Of a stretch of DNA of 64,000 nucleotides, positions 8,791 through 16,886 are shown one piece after another. Origin of the DNA: Opitutia bacterium (lineage in GTDB: Bacteria; Verrucomicrobiota; Verrucomicrobiia; Opitutales; UBA953). Where the stretch lies: assembly GCA_003569165.1 (NCBI GenBank), contig BGOI01000007.1, positions 16,229 to 80,228 of the forward strand, read 5' to 3'. Every line of letters begins with the position of its first letter. Positions within the stretch are counted from its first letter, which is position 1. The notes below the pieces were generated by a model that ran no database searches, was not told where the DNA came from, and worked only from the letters and a program-made list of their open reading frames with translations. The position numbers and the translations under genes were made by a program.

Positions 8791-9507
8791 TTAGCGGGAC
8801 CCGTCTTCCCGGATGAACTCGGGGGAAGGCGAACCCTGCGGCAAAGCGTCGAAGATGGCGTAAGGCACCAGGAACTGCGGGCGAAGCATGCCGGTATTGG
8901 CGTTGGCGCCTCGGTCCGCGAGGTCACGGGCACCGTCGAAGTCCTTCTTCGTGACAAACTGCTTGTGCACGGCGCCCAGCATGTCCGGATTCAGGCGACC
9001 GGCTTCATTGAAGAGAGGGACTTCCGTGCCAGCGACGTCGAGCTGCACATAGTAATAGTCAGGCTGCATCTTGAGGCGGTCACGCTTCACGATATCGCCA
9101 GGCAGGTAGAAGTAGACGGAACGGGGAGAACCGATTTCAAGGGTCAGCACGGTCGCCGAGGAGCGGTAGTAGGAAAACTCGGTCGCATCCTTGGCCGTAA
9201 GTGGCTTGAAGATCTGGGTCACGGTCACCTTGACCTTGTCCACCCACATCTTGTTGGCGGCCCGCTTGGTGGCCTGCTCGGCCGGAGTGACCTTAGTCTC
9301 GGGATTGAAATTGGCCTGAAGTTCGACCTGCATCCGAATCCAGTCATTCTTCTGTCCGCCGATCTTGACCGGGTCGAAGTGAACCGAGCGCACAATAACC
9401 GGGCTTTTGCCAGCGTTACCAGCCGCCGTGGGCGCCTGAGCGGAAACGAGGGGTACGGACAGGCAAAAAGCCATTAGGCTGGCAAAAACAGCACGTGCTT
9501 GGGGCAT
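8791..9507 (-). CDS. Secreted protein, first gene of pilus cluster (Amuc_1102-type)
   Basis: A 238-residue protein. I place the start at 9507 because the peptide beginning MPQARAVFASLMAF is a standard signal sequence cleaved near VSAQA; a longer frame reaching 9573 would bury it behind 22 unlikely residues. The mature part is mostly beta-rich and resembles no catalytic family I know. It corresponds in position to Amuc_1102, which heads the same cluster in Akkermansia. It ends 24 bp before the PilM-PilN start. Possible roles are a pilus-associated surface protein or a periplasmic scaffold. Its own promoter must lie in 9508-9628, shared divergently with the zinc transporter operon. Confidence 0.7.
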   Translation of the reverse strand: MPQARAVFASLMAFCLSVPLVSAQAPTAAGNAGKSPVIVRSVHFDPVKIGGQKNDWIRMQVELQANFNPETKVTPAEQATKRAANKMWVDKVKVTVTQIFKPLTAKDATEFSYYRSSATVLTLEIGSPRSVYFYLPGDIVKRDRLKMQPDYYYVQLDVAGTEVPLFNEAGRLNPDMLGAVHKQFVTKKDFDGARDLADRGANANTGMLRPQFLVPYAIFDALPQGSPSPEFIREDGSR

Positions 9508-9580
9508 GGGGAGGCAAAATCTGTTGCGTGTGGTGGGCTTAGGCAAACGCAAAAACTGGCAGGCCGGGAACATTTGTTAA

Positions 9581-9597
9581 ATGCAAACTTCTTGCAT
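9581..9597. promoter_or_regulatory. Candidate operator (17-bp palindrome) between pilus and znu operons
   Basis: ATGCAA and TTGCAT form a perfect inverted repeat with a 5-nt spacer. A second, overlapping palindrome CATTT-gtt-AAATG lies at 9571-9583. They sit 32 bp before the GTG start of the zinc-binding protein, a usual place for a Zur/Fur-family repressor site. The sequence is not a match to a textbook Zur box, so the regulator is unknown. Confidence 0.4.
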
Positions 9598-9628
9598 CTG
9601 GCGCCGAGCCCTGCGAGTCTGGATTTAA

Positions 9629-10510
9629 GTGCTTCGTCTTCTTGCAGCCTTGATCATCTCCGCGACTCCCTGGTTCGGCGGGCAGGCCCATGCGCAAGAA
9701 AAACCGGTCGTCGTGTCCAGCTTCAGCGTCGTTGAAGAATGGGTTCAAGTCATTGGTGGTAAAGGGCTTGAATCAATAAGTATCATTCCACGCCGGAGCG
9801 AGGCGCACGGGTTCCAGCTCAGCCCCCGCCACGCGAAAGACCTGCGTCGGGCGTCTTTAATCGTCGCGATGAGCCCGGAGTTTGAGCCCTGGCTCGCCGC
9901 CTGGGCCAAAGCCAATGGGCGCTCCGACTCGATTCTCTGGCTGCATGGGGGATCCGGTGCCCACGCGGAGCACGATTGCGCCGATATCCCCCACGCCTGG
10001 ACTGACCCCATCGAAGTCAAAAAGATGGTGAAAGTGCTCGCTGAAAGGCTGAACCAAATCGAAGGGGGTTTAAATACACAAATTGCTTATGAACAGTATC
10101 TTAAAGAGATAAACTCCGTAGATAAAGAGCTGAGCCAGCTGTTCCAGCAAATCGCTCCGGATAAAAGGGTCTTTATTTCTCATCACGCCAACCTCGGGCA
10201 GTTCGCCAAGCACTTCGGGCTAACCGTTGCCGGCACGATCATCGCGAGCGGGTCCGGGGAATCCGCTGATCCTTCCGCCCGCCATTTTTCCGGGCTGCTC
10301 GCCTTGATCCGAAAACAGAAAATTCACGTCATCGTCACCGACAAAGGGCAGAGCGATGCCTTTGCCCGGAGGTTGACCGAAGACGCCGGCCTCCCTCCCC
10401 CACTCTCCCTCTCCTTTGAATACCTCGAGCCGATCGGTCAACCCGGTGACACCTGGACCTCGATGATGCTCACCAACGGCAAACGACTTCATGAGGCCCT
10501 GCTGAAATGA
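9629..10510 (+). CDS. znuA: Zinc ABC transporter, substrate-binding protein
   Basis: A 293-residue periplasmic metal-binding lipoprotein-like component (cluster 9 family), started by GTG. The signal peptide runs to about residue 22 (QAHAQ). Metal-ligand positions expected for the family are H60 (in SEAHGFQLSP), H122 (IPHAWTDP), H186 (SHHANLG) and an acidic residue near D238. A short His/Asp segment HAEHDCAD just before H122 resembles the His-rich loop of ZnuA proteins, favouring zinc over manganese. It overlaps the ATPase gene by 4 bp (ATGA), so the three genes form one operon. It captures zinc in the periplasm and delivers it to the permease. Confidence 0.9.
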   Translation: MLRLLAALIISATPWFGGQAHAQEKPVVVSSFSVVEEWVQVIGGKGLESISIIPRRSEAHGFQLSPRHAKDLRRASLIVAMSPEFEPWLAAWAKANGRSDSILWLHGGSGAHAEHDCADIPHAWTDPIEVKKMVKVLAERLNQIEGGLNTQIAYEQYLKEINSVDKELSQLFQQIAPDKRVFISHHANLGQFAKHFGLTVAGTIIASGSGESADPSARHFSGLLALIRKQKIHVIVTDKGQSDAFARRLTEDAGLPPPLSLSFEYLEPIGQPGDTWTSMMLTNGKRLHEALLK

Positions 10511-11292
10511 GCCGCATCATCACCGCGCTCTCCCGCCACCTCGGCGAGGCGGCCTTCTCCATCCTGCCCTCCATCCCTTATGCGCAGAAGGAGCTGAACG
10601 GCTGCCCGGGCATCGCCGTCTCAGCCAAGCAACTCTCCGCGGCTGCCCGCCTCGACGGACCAGTCGCCTTCCATGACGCGACCTTTGAAATTCCCTGCGG
10701 CTGCCGGACCGCACTCATCGGCCCCAACGGCTCCGGCAAATCCACCCTCCTCCGCGTGCTCGCTGGACTCACGCCGATTCGCTCGGGCGAAGTGCTGGTC
10801 GCCGGCGAATCTCCGCGCCTCGGCCGCAGCCGCCTCGCCTACCTCGCCCAGCGGCCCCACCTCACCGAACTCTTTCCCCTCAAGCTTCGCCGGCTGGTTC
10901 AGATGGGCACCTACGCCCACCATGGTTGGTTCGAGGAATGCCGTCATGGCGACGAAGTCATCGATCGCGCGCTCACGCGTCTCGGCCTGGCCGATCTCGC
11001 GGAGCGCCCAGTCCACACATTGTCCGGAGGCCAATTACAACGTGCGCTCATCGCCCGCGCTGTCGTCCAAGGCGCCGAGATCCTCCTGCTCGACGAGCCG
11101 TATGCGGCCCTCGATCAGCCGAGCCGCGAGATCATCGACCGTTTCCTCTTCGAAGAAGGCTCGGCCTTCACCGTCGTGATGGCCACGCACGACCCCGCCG
11201 ACCTCGGCCGCTTCGATCGCATCCTTGAGATGCGTGATGGCGCCGTCTCCACTCGGCACGCCTGCTCCGGCCACGACCACCGCCATGCTTGA
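10507..11292 (+). CDS. znuC: Zinc ABC transporter, ATP-binding protein
   Basis: A 261-residue ATPase of the metal ABC family. The Walker A motif GPNGSGKST is at 72-80, the signature LSGGQ at 172-176, Walker B LLLDEP at 193-198, and the switch histidine in MATHDP near 232. The C-terminus is His-rich (CSGHDHRHA), which could bind zinc. About 35 extra residues precede the first beta strand compared with typical ZnuC, so the true start may be further inside, but the ATGA overlap with znuA supports this one. It powers zinc import with the permease encoded next. Confidence 0.92.
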   Translation: MSRIITALSRHLGEAAFSILPSIPYAQKELNGCPGIAVSAKQLSAAARLDGPVAFHDATFEIPCGCRTALIGPNGSGKSTLLRVLAGLTPIRSGEVLVAGESPRLGRSRLAYLAQRPHLTELFPLKLRRLVQMGTYAHHGWFEECRHGDEVIDRALTRLGLADLAERPVHTLSGGQLQRALIARAVVQGAEILLLDEPYAALDQPSREIIDRFLFEEGSAFTVVMATHDPADLGRFDRILEMRDGAVSTRHACSGHDHRHA

Positions 11293-12097
11293 CCTCCTCT
11301 TGCAGCCATTGTCGGAACCGTTCTTCGTGCGGGCCCTGCTCGCCATCGTACTCAGCGGCACGACCTGCGCCTGCCTCGGCGCGTACGTCGTGCTCCGGCG
11401 CATGGCCTTCGTGAGCACCGCGCTCACGCACTCGATCTTGCCCGGCGTCGTCGGCGCGCTCCTCCTCGGCCTCTCACCTTACCTGGGCGCGCTCGTCGCC
11501 GCCCTGCTCACCGCGACCGGCGCCGCTTGGCTGGCCTCGCGCAAAGGTACGAGTGAAGACAGCGCGGTCGGCGTGATGCTGTCGGTGATGTTCGCCGCGG
11601 GTATCGCGCTCATGCAGCAGGCTAACTCTTGGCGCGACTTCGCCGGGCTGCTCTTCGGCAGCGTGGTCTCGGTCGGCCGCGAAGACCTCATCGTCATCGG
11701 CATCACCGCCGCCCTCGTGCTGTTCGGGCTCCGGGTGCTGCACAAGGAGCTCGAGCTCGCCTCCTTCGACGAAGAATACGCCGCCCTGCTCGGCGCCCGG
11801 CCCGCGCTCATGCGCGCCGTGCTCCTCGTACTCGTCGCGCTGGGCTCCGTCGCCTGCGTGCGCCTCGTCGGCGCGCTGCTCACGACCGCACTCTTCGTCA
11901 TCCCCGCCGCGACGGGCGTGCTGCTCGGACGGACCGTACCTCAGGTGATGGCCTGGGGCGCCGGCTGCGCCCTCCTCGGCGGGTTCAGTGGCCTCTATCT
12001 TTCTTACTACGCACCGGCGGTACCGTCGGGCGCCGGGATCGTACTCTGCTGCGCACTGCCCTACCTGGCCGCGCGCCTCTTCGCCCCGCGTCGTTGA
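11285..12097 (+). CDS. znuB: Zinc ABC transporter, permease
   Basis: A 271-residue polytopic membrane protein of the ABC-3 family, with about eight hydrophobic segments spread over its length. I take the ATG at 11285, which overlaps the ATPase gene by 8 bp; a longer frame from 11225 adds 20 residues encoded inside the ATPase domain and lacks support. Family-typical stretches include TCACLGAYVVLRRMAFVS near the N-terminus and VRLVGALLTTALFVIPAAT in the C-terminal half. It forms the transmembrane channel of the zinc importer. Confidence 0.92.
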   Translation: MLDLLLQPLSEPFFVRALLAIVLSGTTCACLGAYVVLRRMAFVSTALTHSILPGVVGALLLGLSPYLGALVAALLTATGAAWLASRKGTSEDSAVGVMLSVMFAAGIALMQQANSWRDFAGLLFGSVVSVGREDLIVIGITAALVLFGLRVLHKELELASFDEEYAALLGARPALMRAVLLVLVALGSVACVRLVGALLTTALFVIPAATGVLLGRTVPQVMAWGAGCALLGGFSGLYLSYYAPAVPSGAGIVLCCALPYLAARLFAPRR

Positions 12098-12451
12098 TTA
12101 GAAGCGCGGCGGCCGCAGCGATAGCGGCAGGCCAAGCACTTCGCGGGCGACGATCGCCTGACGGAGGGCGGCTGTGCCGCAAAACTGCAAGCGCGACTGC
12201 GCTCGCGCCGGCCGCGTGACCACGAGCGATGTGTCGTCAAGATGAACAGCGGCGACGGGGGCCGAAGGCTCCGGCTCCGACTCCGGGGCGAGACGCGGTG
12301 GCACGTTGCGGATACGCCGAACGCGCCGCGGTACGGGCGGGGGCACGGCGATCGGCGACGGCTGGCCGGCCTCGGCCTTAAGCTTGCCGGCGACCCAAGC
12401 CGCGAACGCGACCACGCCGATGACGATCTTAATGAAGAGTGCCAGTTCCAT
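12098..12451 (-). CDS. Small single-pass membrane protein linked to floA
   Basis: A 117-residue protein with one N-terminal hydrophobic helix (about residues 5-22), then a Pro/Arg-rich cytoplasmic or periplasmic segment and a conserved-looking C-terminal block (about 95-112, RQAIVAREVLGLPLSL). I do not recognise the family. It starts 2 bp after floA ends and is almost certainly cotranscribed with nfeD and floA, suggesting a role at flotillin-type membrane domains. Its stop abuts the znuB stop on the other strand. Confidence 0.7.
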   Translation of the reverse strand: MELALFIKIVIGVVAFAAWVAGKLKAEAGQPSPIAVPPPVPRRVRRIRNVPPRLAPESEPEPSAPVAAVHLDDTSLVVTRPARAQSRLQFCGTAALRQAIVAREVLGLPLSLRPPRF

Positions 12452-12453
12452 GC

Positions 12454-13470
12454 TCAGGCCTTGGCGCCAGGTGCGGGACCGTCACCGGCGATACCCTTGC
12501 GCATCTCGGTGTCGGAACGAAGGTTCTCCAGGCGCTGGAAATCCATGTAGCCCATGCGGCCGGAACGCAGCGCGTCGGCGAGGGCCTGCGGGATCTGGGC
12601 CTCAGCTTCGACGACGCGGGCACGCATCTCTTCGACGCGGGCACGCATTTCCTGTTCGAGCGCGACGGCCGCCGCACGGCGGATTTCGGCCTGAGCCTGC
12701 GCCATATTCTTGTTAGCATTGGCCTGGGCCTCTTGGAGCATCGCGCCGATGTTGTCGCCGACGTCGACGTCCGCGATGTCGATGGACATGATCTCGTAAG
12801 CGGTATTGGCGTCGAGTCCGCGCTCGAGGACGGTCTTGGAGATGCGGTCCGGATTCTCGAGGACGATCTTGTAGCTCTCGGAGGAGCCGATGGTGGTGAC
12901 GATACCTTCGCCGACGCGCGCGATGATGGTCTCTTCCTGGGCGCCACCAACGAAACGGTCGAGGTTGGTGCGGACGGTCACGCGGGCCTTCACCTTCACC
13001 TGGATACCATCCTTGGCGACGGCGTCGATCGTGGTGCGGCCGCTGGCGGGATTAGGCACGTCGATGACCTTGGGGCTGACGGAAGTGAGCACGGCCTCGA
13101 GGACGGACTTGTTCGTACCGCGGGTGGCGATGTCGATCGCGCAGGCGCGATTCCAGTCGAGATGCAAGCCGGCCTTCTGGGCGGCAATGAGCGCCTGGAC
13201 CGTCTGCACGATGTTGCCGCCGGCGAGGTAGTGGGCGTCGATTTTCTCGACGTCGACCGTGAGGCCAGCCTTGGTGGCGGCGATCTTGGCGTCGACAATC
13301 ACAGCGTAGGGAACGCTGCGCAGGCGCATACCGACGAGGTCAAACAAGCCAACCTCGGCACCCGCGAGGCGGGCGCGCACCCAGACAGCGAGGAAGGAGA
13401 GTAGGAAGAGGACGAACAGGAGCAGGGCGGCGGCTCCGATCCAGATGATGATATTAGGCATGGTATTCAT
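12454..13470 (-). CDS. floA: Flotillin-like protein FloA
   Basis: A 338-residue bacterial flotillin that would scaffold functional membrane microdomains. It has an N-terminal membrane insertion (about 8-32), then a SPFH/PHB-like domain with the very conserved [15 protein letters not shown] and [17 protein letters not shown] segments, followed by a helical region promoting oligomerisation. Length matches the FloA/YqfA family (about 330). It lies 15 bp after the nfeD stop, the usual partner arrangement. The C-terminal tail is Pro/Gly-rich. Confidence 0.95.
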   Translation of the reverse strand: MNTMPNIIIWIGAAALLLFVLFLLSFLAVWVRARLAGAEVGLFDLVGMRLRSVPYAVIVDAKIAATKAGLTVDVEKIDAHYLAGGNIVQTVQALIAAQKAGLHLDWNRACAIDIATRGTNKSVLEAVLTSVSPKVIDVPNPASGRTTIDAVAKDGIQVKVKARVTVRTNLDRFVGGAQEETIIARVGEGIVTTIGSSESYKIVLENPDRISKTVLERGLDANTAYEIMSIDIADVDVGDNIGAMLQEAQANANKNMAQAQAEIRRAAAVALEQEMRARVEEMRARVVEAEAQIPQALADALRSGRMGYMDFQRLENLRSDTEMRKGIAGDGPAPGAKA

Positions 13471-13485
13471 GAGAGAAAAATGGGG

Positions 13486-13989
13486 TCAGCGGGAGCGGCG
13501 GACGGTCACGCGGCCGGAACCGGCCTCGGTGACGACGACGGCGGCGTGGCGTTCGACGAAACCGTCGAGCGAGAAGGCCTCGATCAAGGTACCGTCGATC
13601 TCAATCGTGCCGGAAGGCGCGAGCACGGTGGCGGCCTTGCCGGTCTTACCGACGTAGACGGCGTACCCGGCGGCGGCAGGCACAGCGGCACCCTCGTTGC
13701 TACTGACGTTGATCATCGAGCGACCGATAGCGGTCTGCGGCAGGAGGCGGCGGAAAGCGAAGAACTCGAGTGTCAGAACGACCAAGAACACGACGCAGAA
13801 CACTGCGCAGGTGAGGCCACCCGCCTCCGCCGAAAGATAGATGCCGGCGAAGGAGACGACGGCGCCGAGGAAACCTAGCACGACCGTCGGAAGAAAGAAT
13901 TCCACCCCGATCAAAACCAAACCAGCAACGAGCAGGCCGATGGGCAGGATCAAGGAAACCTCTTCAGGGGAGGCGGCGAAAAGCATCAT
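13486..13989 (-). CDS. NfeD-family membrane protein (short form)
   Basis: A 167-residue protein with three to four hydrophobic segments in the N-terminal half and a soluble OB-fold NfeD domain in the C-terminal half (about 90-165, ending in VRRSR). It is the short NfeD type that lacks the ClpP-like protease domain. I place the start at 13989 (MMLFAAS); an open frame extends to 14253, but the extra 88 residues are Arg/Ser-rich and non-hydrophobic, and overlap the regulator gene on the other strand. NfeD partners bind flotillins and this gene directly precedes floA. Confidence 0.85.
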   Translation of the reverse strand: MMLFAASPEEVSLILPIGLLVAGLVLIGVEFFLPTVVLGFLGAVVSFAGIYLSAEAGGLTCAVFCVVFLVVLTLEFFAFRRLLPQTAIGRSMINVSSNEGAAVPAAAGYAVYVGKTGKAATVLAPSGTIEIDGTLIEAFSLDGFVERHAAVVVTEAGSGRVTVRRSR

Positions 13990-14043
13990 GCGGCCAACGA
14001 TGGCGGCCCCCTTTCCTCTTTCCAATCTTTTCTGGCCCGACCG

Positions 14044-14073
14044 CCTTACAATAAGGTAAAAAACCTGTAATAT
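14044..14073 (+). promoter_or_regulatory. Promoter with internal palindromes for the CII-like regulator
   Basis: A -35 TTACAA (14046-14051), a 16-nt spacer and a -10 TAATAT (14068-14073) lie 46 bp before the regulator start. Two small palindromes occupy the -35 and spacer: CCTTA-caa-TAAGG (14044-14056) and AGGT-aaaaa-ACCT (14054-14066). Their placement suggests an operator, possibly for autoregulation; that is inference. Confidence 0.5.
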
Positions 14074-14119
14074 CCGTAGGACGCTTGCGGGCCGAGCACC
14101 GCCCGCCCTACGCTCGACC

Positions 14120-14638
14120 ATGGCCAAGAAACCACCCGCCCCCCGTCGCACCCCCATCAAGGAAGCGCACCACGTTCTGCAGGACGCCCTCCTCAAGGCC
14201 GGCGATAGTGACAGCAAGGACAGCCAGCTCAATAAACACGGGGAGATTGCCAAGTCGCTCGGCGTCTCTCCCTCGATGCTCTACAAGTGGCGAGAGCCGG
14301 CGGAAAAAGGTAGCGGCCAACCCAACCCGCTCCACCGCACGGCCCTGCTGATCGACCTCACCGGTGACACCCGCATCGTCGACTGGCTCGCCCGACGCGC
14401 CGGCGGCCAGTTTACTCCGGTCGAAGGCGAAACCCCGGGCGGCAATCTAGACAAAGCCGCCAACGCGCTCGTCCGCGAATTTGGCCTACTCATCGCCGAC
14501 GTCGCCGACGCGATGGAAGATCATCGCATCACCGCCGACGAGACCCAGGAACTCCGTGAGAAATGGGACCGCATCCGCAAGCGCACGGAGGCCTTCGTCC
14601 GTCGCTGCGAAAAAGGCGACTTCCGTCCGAAAGACTGA
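14120..14638 (+). CDS. CII-like DNA-binding regulator
   Basis: A 172-residue protein resembling phage-derived CII-type regulators found on many bacterial chromosomes. A helix-turn-helix spans about residues 40-60 (GEIAKSLGVSPSMLYKWREP). It is followed by the family-typical segment LLIDLTGDTRIVDWLARRAGG (about 75-95, in which a tested subject loses or keeps its own gene state). The C-terminal 70 residues are helical, probably for oligomerisation. No other phage gene lies nearby, so it looks domesticated. It is divergent from nfeD and lies 44 bp before def. Targets are unknown, but the palindromes in its own promoter are candidates. Confidence 0.7.
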   Translation: MAKKPPAPRRTPIKEAHHVLQDALLKAGDSDSKDSQLNKHGEIAKSLGVSPSMLYKWREPAEKGSGQPNPLHRTALLIDLTGDTRIVDWLARRAGGQFTPVEGETPGGNLDKAANALVREFGLLIADVADAMEDHRITADETQELREKWDRIRKRTEAFVRRCEKGDFRPKD

Positions 14639-14682
14639 GCGATTTCGCTTTCACGCCCGCCGAAGAAAGGTAACCAGAAGCC

Positions 14683-15264
14683 ATGGCCGAATTCACCATC
14701 CGCCCCTACGGCGACCCGATCCTCCGGGCCAAAGGCGATCCCGTAAAGGAGTTCGGCCCCGCCCTGCGTTCGCTGGGCGAAGCGATGCTGAGCGCGATGA
14801 AGACCGCCAAGGGCATCGGCCTCGCGGCCCCGCAGGTCGGACTTTCCTTGCAGCTCTTCGTCATGAATGTGCACGACGAGGACTTCCTTCCTTTGCTCGA
14901 CGGCAAACCCCGCCAGCCAAAAGAGATTATGCCGATGCTCCTCGCCAACGCGACGGTGAGCGTGCCGGCCGGCGAGCCTGACACTTACACCGAAGGGTGC
15001 CTCTCCTTCCCCGGCATCACCGGCGACGTCGAGCGCGTCGAGCGGGCCATCGTGCGCTACCGCGACGCCGACGGCGCGCCGCACGTCCTCGAATGCGCCG
15101 GCCTGCTCGCCCGCTGCGTGCAGCACGAGCATGACCATTGCCAGGGCGTCCTGTTCATTGATCGGATGACGCGGCCGCACCAGCTGCTGACCGCGGCCAA
15201 GGTGAAGAAGCTCAAGCGCGCGACGACGATTGAGATGAAGGCCGCGCGCAAGGCGCAAGGCTGA
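14683..15264 (+). CDS. def: Peptide deformylase
   Basis: A 193-residue metal hydrolase that removes the N-formyl group from nascent proteins. All three signature motifs are visible: GIGLAAPQ (about 44-51), EGCLSFPG (104-111) with metal ligand C106, and QHEHDH (147-152) supplying H148, catalytic E149 and H152. An insertion (PLLDGKPRQPKEIMP, about 70-84) and the replacement of the common VINP by LLANATV are mild departures. The C-terminus is basic. The gene is convergent with the secreted hypothetical protein, and their stop codons are adjacent. Confidence 0.95.
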   Translation: MAEFTIRPYGDPILRAKGDPVKEFGPALRSLGEAMLSAMKTAKGIGLAAPQVGLSLQLFVMNVHDEDFLPLLDGKPRQPKEIMPMLLANATVSVPAGEPDTYTEGCLSFPGITGDVERVERAIVRYRDADGAPHVLECAGLLARCVQHEHDHCQGVLFIDRMTRPHQLLTAAKVKKLKRATTIEMKAARKAQG

Positions 15265-16446
15265 TTACTTAGCCGCCGCGGGGAGCGCCAAGGTCAAGGT
15301 CAGCTGACCGACGTCGACCCCTTCGCCGACGGTCGGAATGCTTGAGACCTTAAAGGCGATTGATCCGGCTGGAGCCGTGTCCGTGACGGCGAGCCACTTG
15401 GCCCGAACCCCATCGGAGCCGGCGGGGCCACCGCGAGCGACAATCACCACATACGGCGCCGCGTCGATGCCGAGCCTGCTCTGGGTGACCGAAAGATGGG
15501 CCAGTAGGGCGGAGCCGAGCGGGTTGCTCGCGCGATCAAAGCCGAGCACCCAGTCGCCGGCTTCACTGAGACGAGGGAGGAAACTGCGGTCGTCACGCAA
15601 TGCGACCTGACAGGTGCCGGCGGGCGCCGCAGCGACACCATGCTCGGTGAAGGCGACCTCTGAAGCGACGAGGCGCATGCTATGCGCGTCGGCCAAGCGC
15701 AGGAAGAGCAGCCCGCGCGCGCCTTCGGCAGCCGCGGCATAATATTCAGCCCAGACGACGGCGACCTGCTTCGGAGCGGTGGCTGGCTTGAGGCCCTTGG
15801 AGAGAGACGGCGCACCCTTATCGACAGAGGGAATATAGCCGTAGCCTTCGGTCGGAACGGGCGCGAGCGACTTATCGTCCGCCCTGGCCCACGCGGTGCG
15901 GATGTCGGCGGTCATGTCCGCTGGTCGATTGAGCTTACCATCGCCAAGCAGGCTAATCGAACCGATGAAATGCACCTTGGCGTAACCCAGATCGCGGGCC
16001 TGCTTCTGCAGTCGGACGACGGACTGGCTCACGGCGACACTCCAGGCCGTCGGCGCAAAATCGGCGACGAAGGTGACCGGCTTGGTCTTTTCGGCGGCCC
16101 GGACGGCGGCGACGGCCCGCAGTCGAACTAGCGAAGGCAAGGCCTGCTGAATCTGCGCATTCCCTTCGTCGATAATCTTCTGGGCGCGGATTTTAACCTG
16201 CTCTGGCGTCTCGGAAATGCTGCCGGCCTTCGGGGCGTTAGCCGGCAAGGTGTCGAGGCTTATCTTCATGATGCTCTGGCCGGTCTTGACGCGGGTTTCC
16301 CCAGCCGAGTTCGCGCGCATGACGCTATTCCACTCGGCGAGCTCGTTGGACTTAAGGTAACGTCCCACCTCCGCATCCGGGATGGCCGGAGGGGGCGCCA
16401 CCTCGCCAGCGGCGATGAAAATCAGAGAGGCGAGGAACGCGTACAT
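15265..16446 (-). CDS. Secreted hypothetical protein downstream of HPr
   Basis: A 393-residue protein with a short N-terminal signal-like segment (about 1-16). I recognise no family. The middle (about 125-165) looks like an alpha/beta fold with alternating strands and helices (VTFVADFAPTAWSV), and the C-terminal third is beta-rich, ending in VGQLTLTLALPAAAK. It starts 12 bp after the HPr gene on the same strand, so the two are probably cotranscribed, but nothing in the protein suggests a phosphotransfer role. Codon use is normal for the region. Confidence 0.65.
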   Translation of the reverse strand: MYAFLASLIFIAAGEVAPPPAIPDAEVGRYLKSNELAEWNSVMRANSAGETRVKTGQSIMKISLDTLPANAPKAGSISETPEQVKIRAQKIIDEGNAQIQQALPSLVRLRAVAAVRAAEKTKPVTFVADFAPTAWSVAVSQSVVRLQKQARDLGYAKVHFIGSISLLGDGKLNRPADMTADIRTAWARADDKSLAPVPTEGYGYIPSVDKGAPSLSKGLKPATAPKQVAVVWAEYYAAAAEGARGLLFLRLADAHSMRLVASEVAFTEHGVAAAPAGTCQVALRDDRSFLPRLSEAGDWVLGFDRASNPLGSALLAHLSVTQSRLGIDAAPYVVIVARGGPAGSDGVRAKWLAVTDTAPAGSIAFKVSSIPTVGEGVDVGQLTLTLALPAAAK

Positions 16447-16457
16447 GGGGCGAAGGA

Positions 16458-16745
16458 TCAGGACTCGTCGAACTTCCGGGCGAACAGCGCTTCCATCTCT
16501 CCGAGAAGGGCGGCGCCATCCTTGCCGCGGACAGAGAAGCGGAGCTTCGAGTTCTGGCCGGCGGCCAGCATCATGAGTCCCATGATGCTCTTGCCGTTCA
16601 CGGACTCCTCGTCCTTAGAGACGGTGATTTCGACGTCCGGATAGCGGTTAGCCAGACGGACGATTTGGGCAGCCGGGCGGGTGTGGATGCCCATCCGGTT
16701 CTGCACAGTGAATTCTCGGGCCAAAGCCTCGTGGGTTTCTTCCAT
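16458..16745 (-). CDS. HPr-family phosphocarrier protein
   Basis: A 95-residue HPr protein. H21 in GIHTRPAA is the site phosphorylated by enzyme I, and S53 in NGKSIMGLMML corresponds to regulatory Ser46 targeted by HPr kinase. Length and fold are standard, with an 8-residue N-terminal extension. Enzyme I, EII components and HPr kinase are not in the window. Many Verrucomicrobiota carry only a partial PTS, so this may be a regulatory HPr; that point is inference. Confidence 0.93.
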   Translation of the reverse strand: MEETHEALAREFTVQNRMGIHTRPAAQIVRLANRYPDVEITVSKDEESVNGKSIMGLMMLAAGQNSKLRFSVRGKDGAALLGEMEALFARKFDES

Positions 16746-16886
16746 ATAAGGGGTCTATCCTGAGACGAACGCAGGATAGAGGAAAAGGGAGGGTGGCGGC
16801 AAGGCGGGTCAAGGCAAATTGAGCCGAAGGGAGGGGACGCTTGACCTTCCCCGCCAGACCCCTCCAATCAACCCAAACGAACTACC

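Noticed and set aside
9568..9579. GAACATTTGTTA as a second LexA box before znuA
   Set aside because: It lacks the final C of GAACNNNNGTTC and neither flanking operon is an SOS candidate; probably chance, despite matching 11 bases of the recA box.
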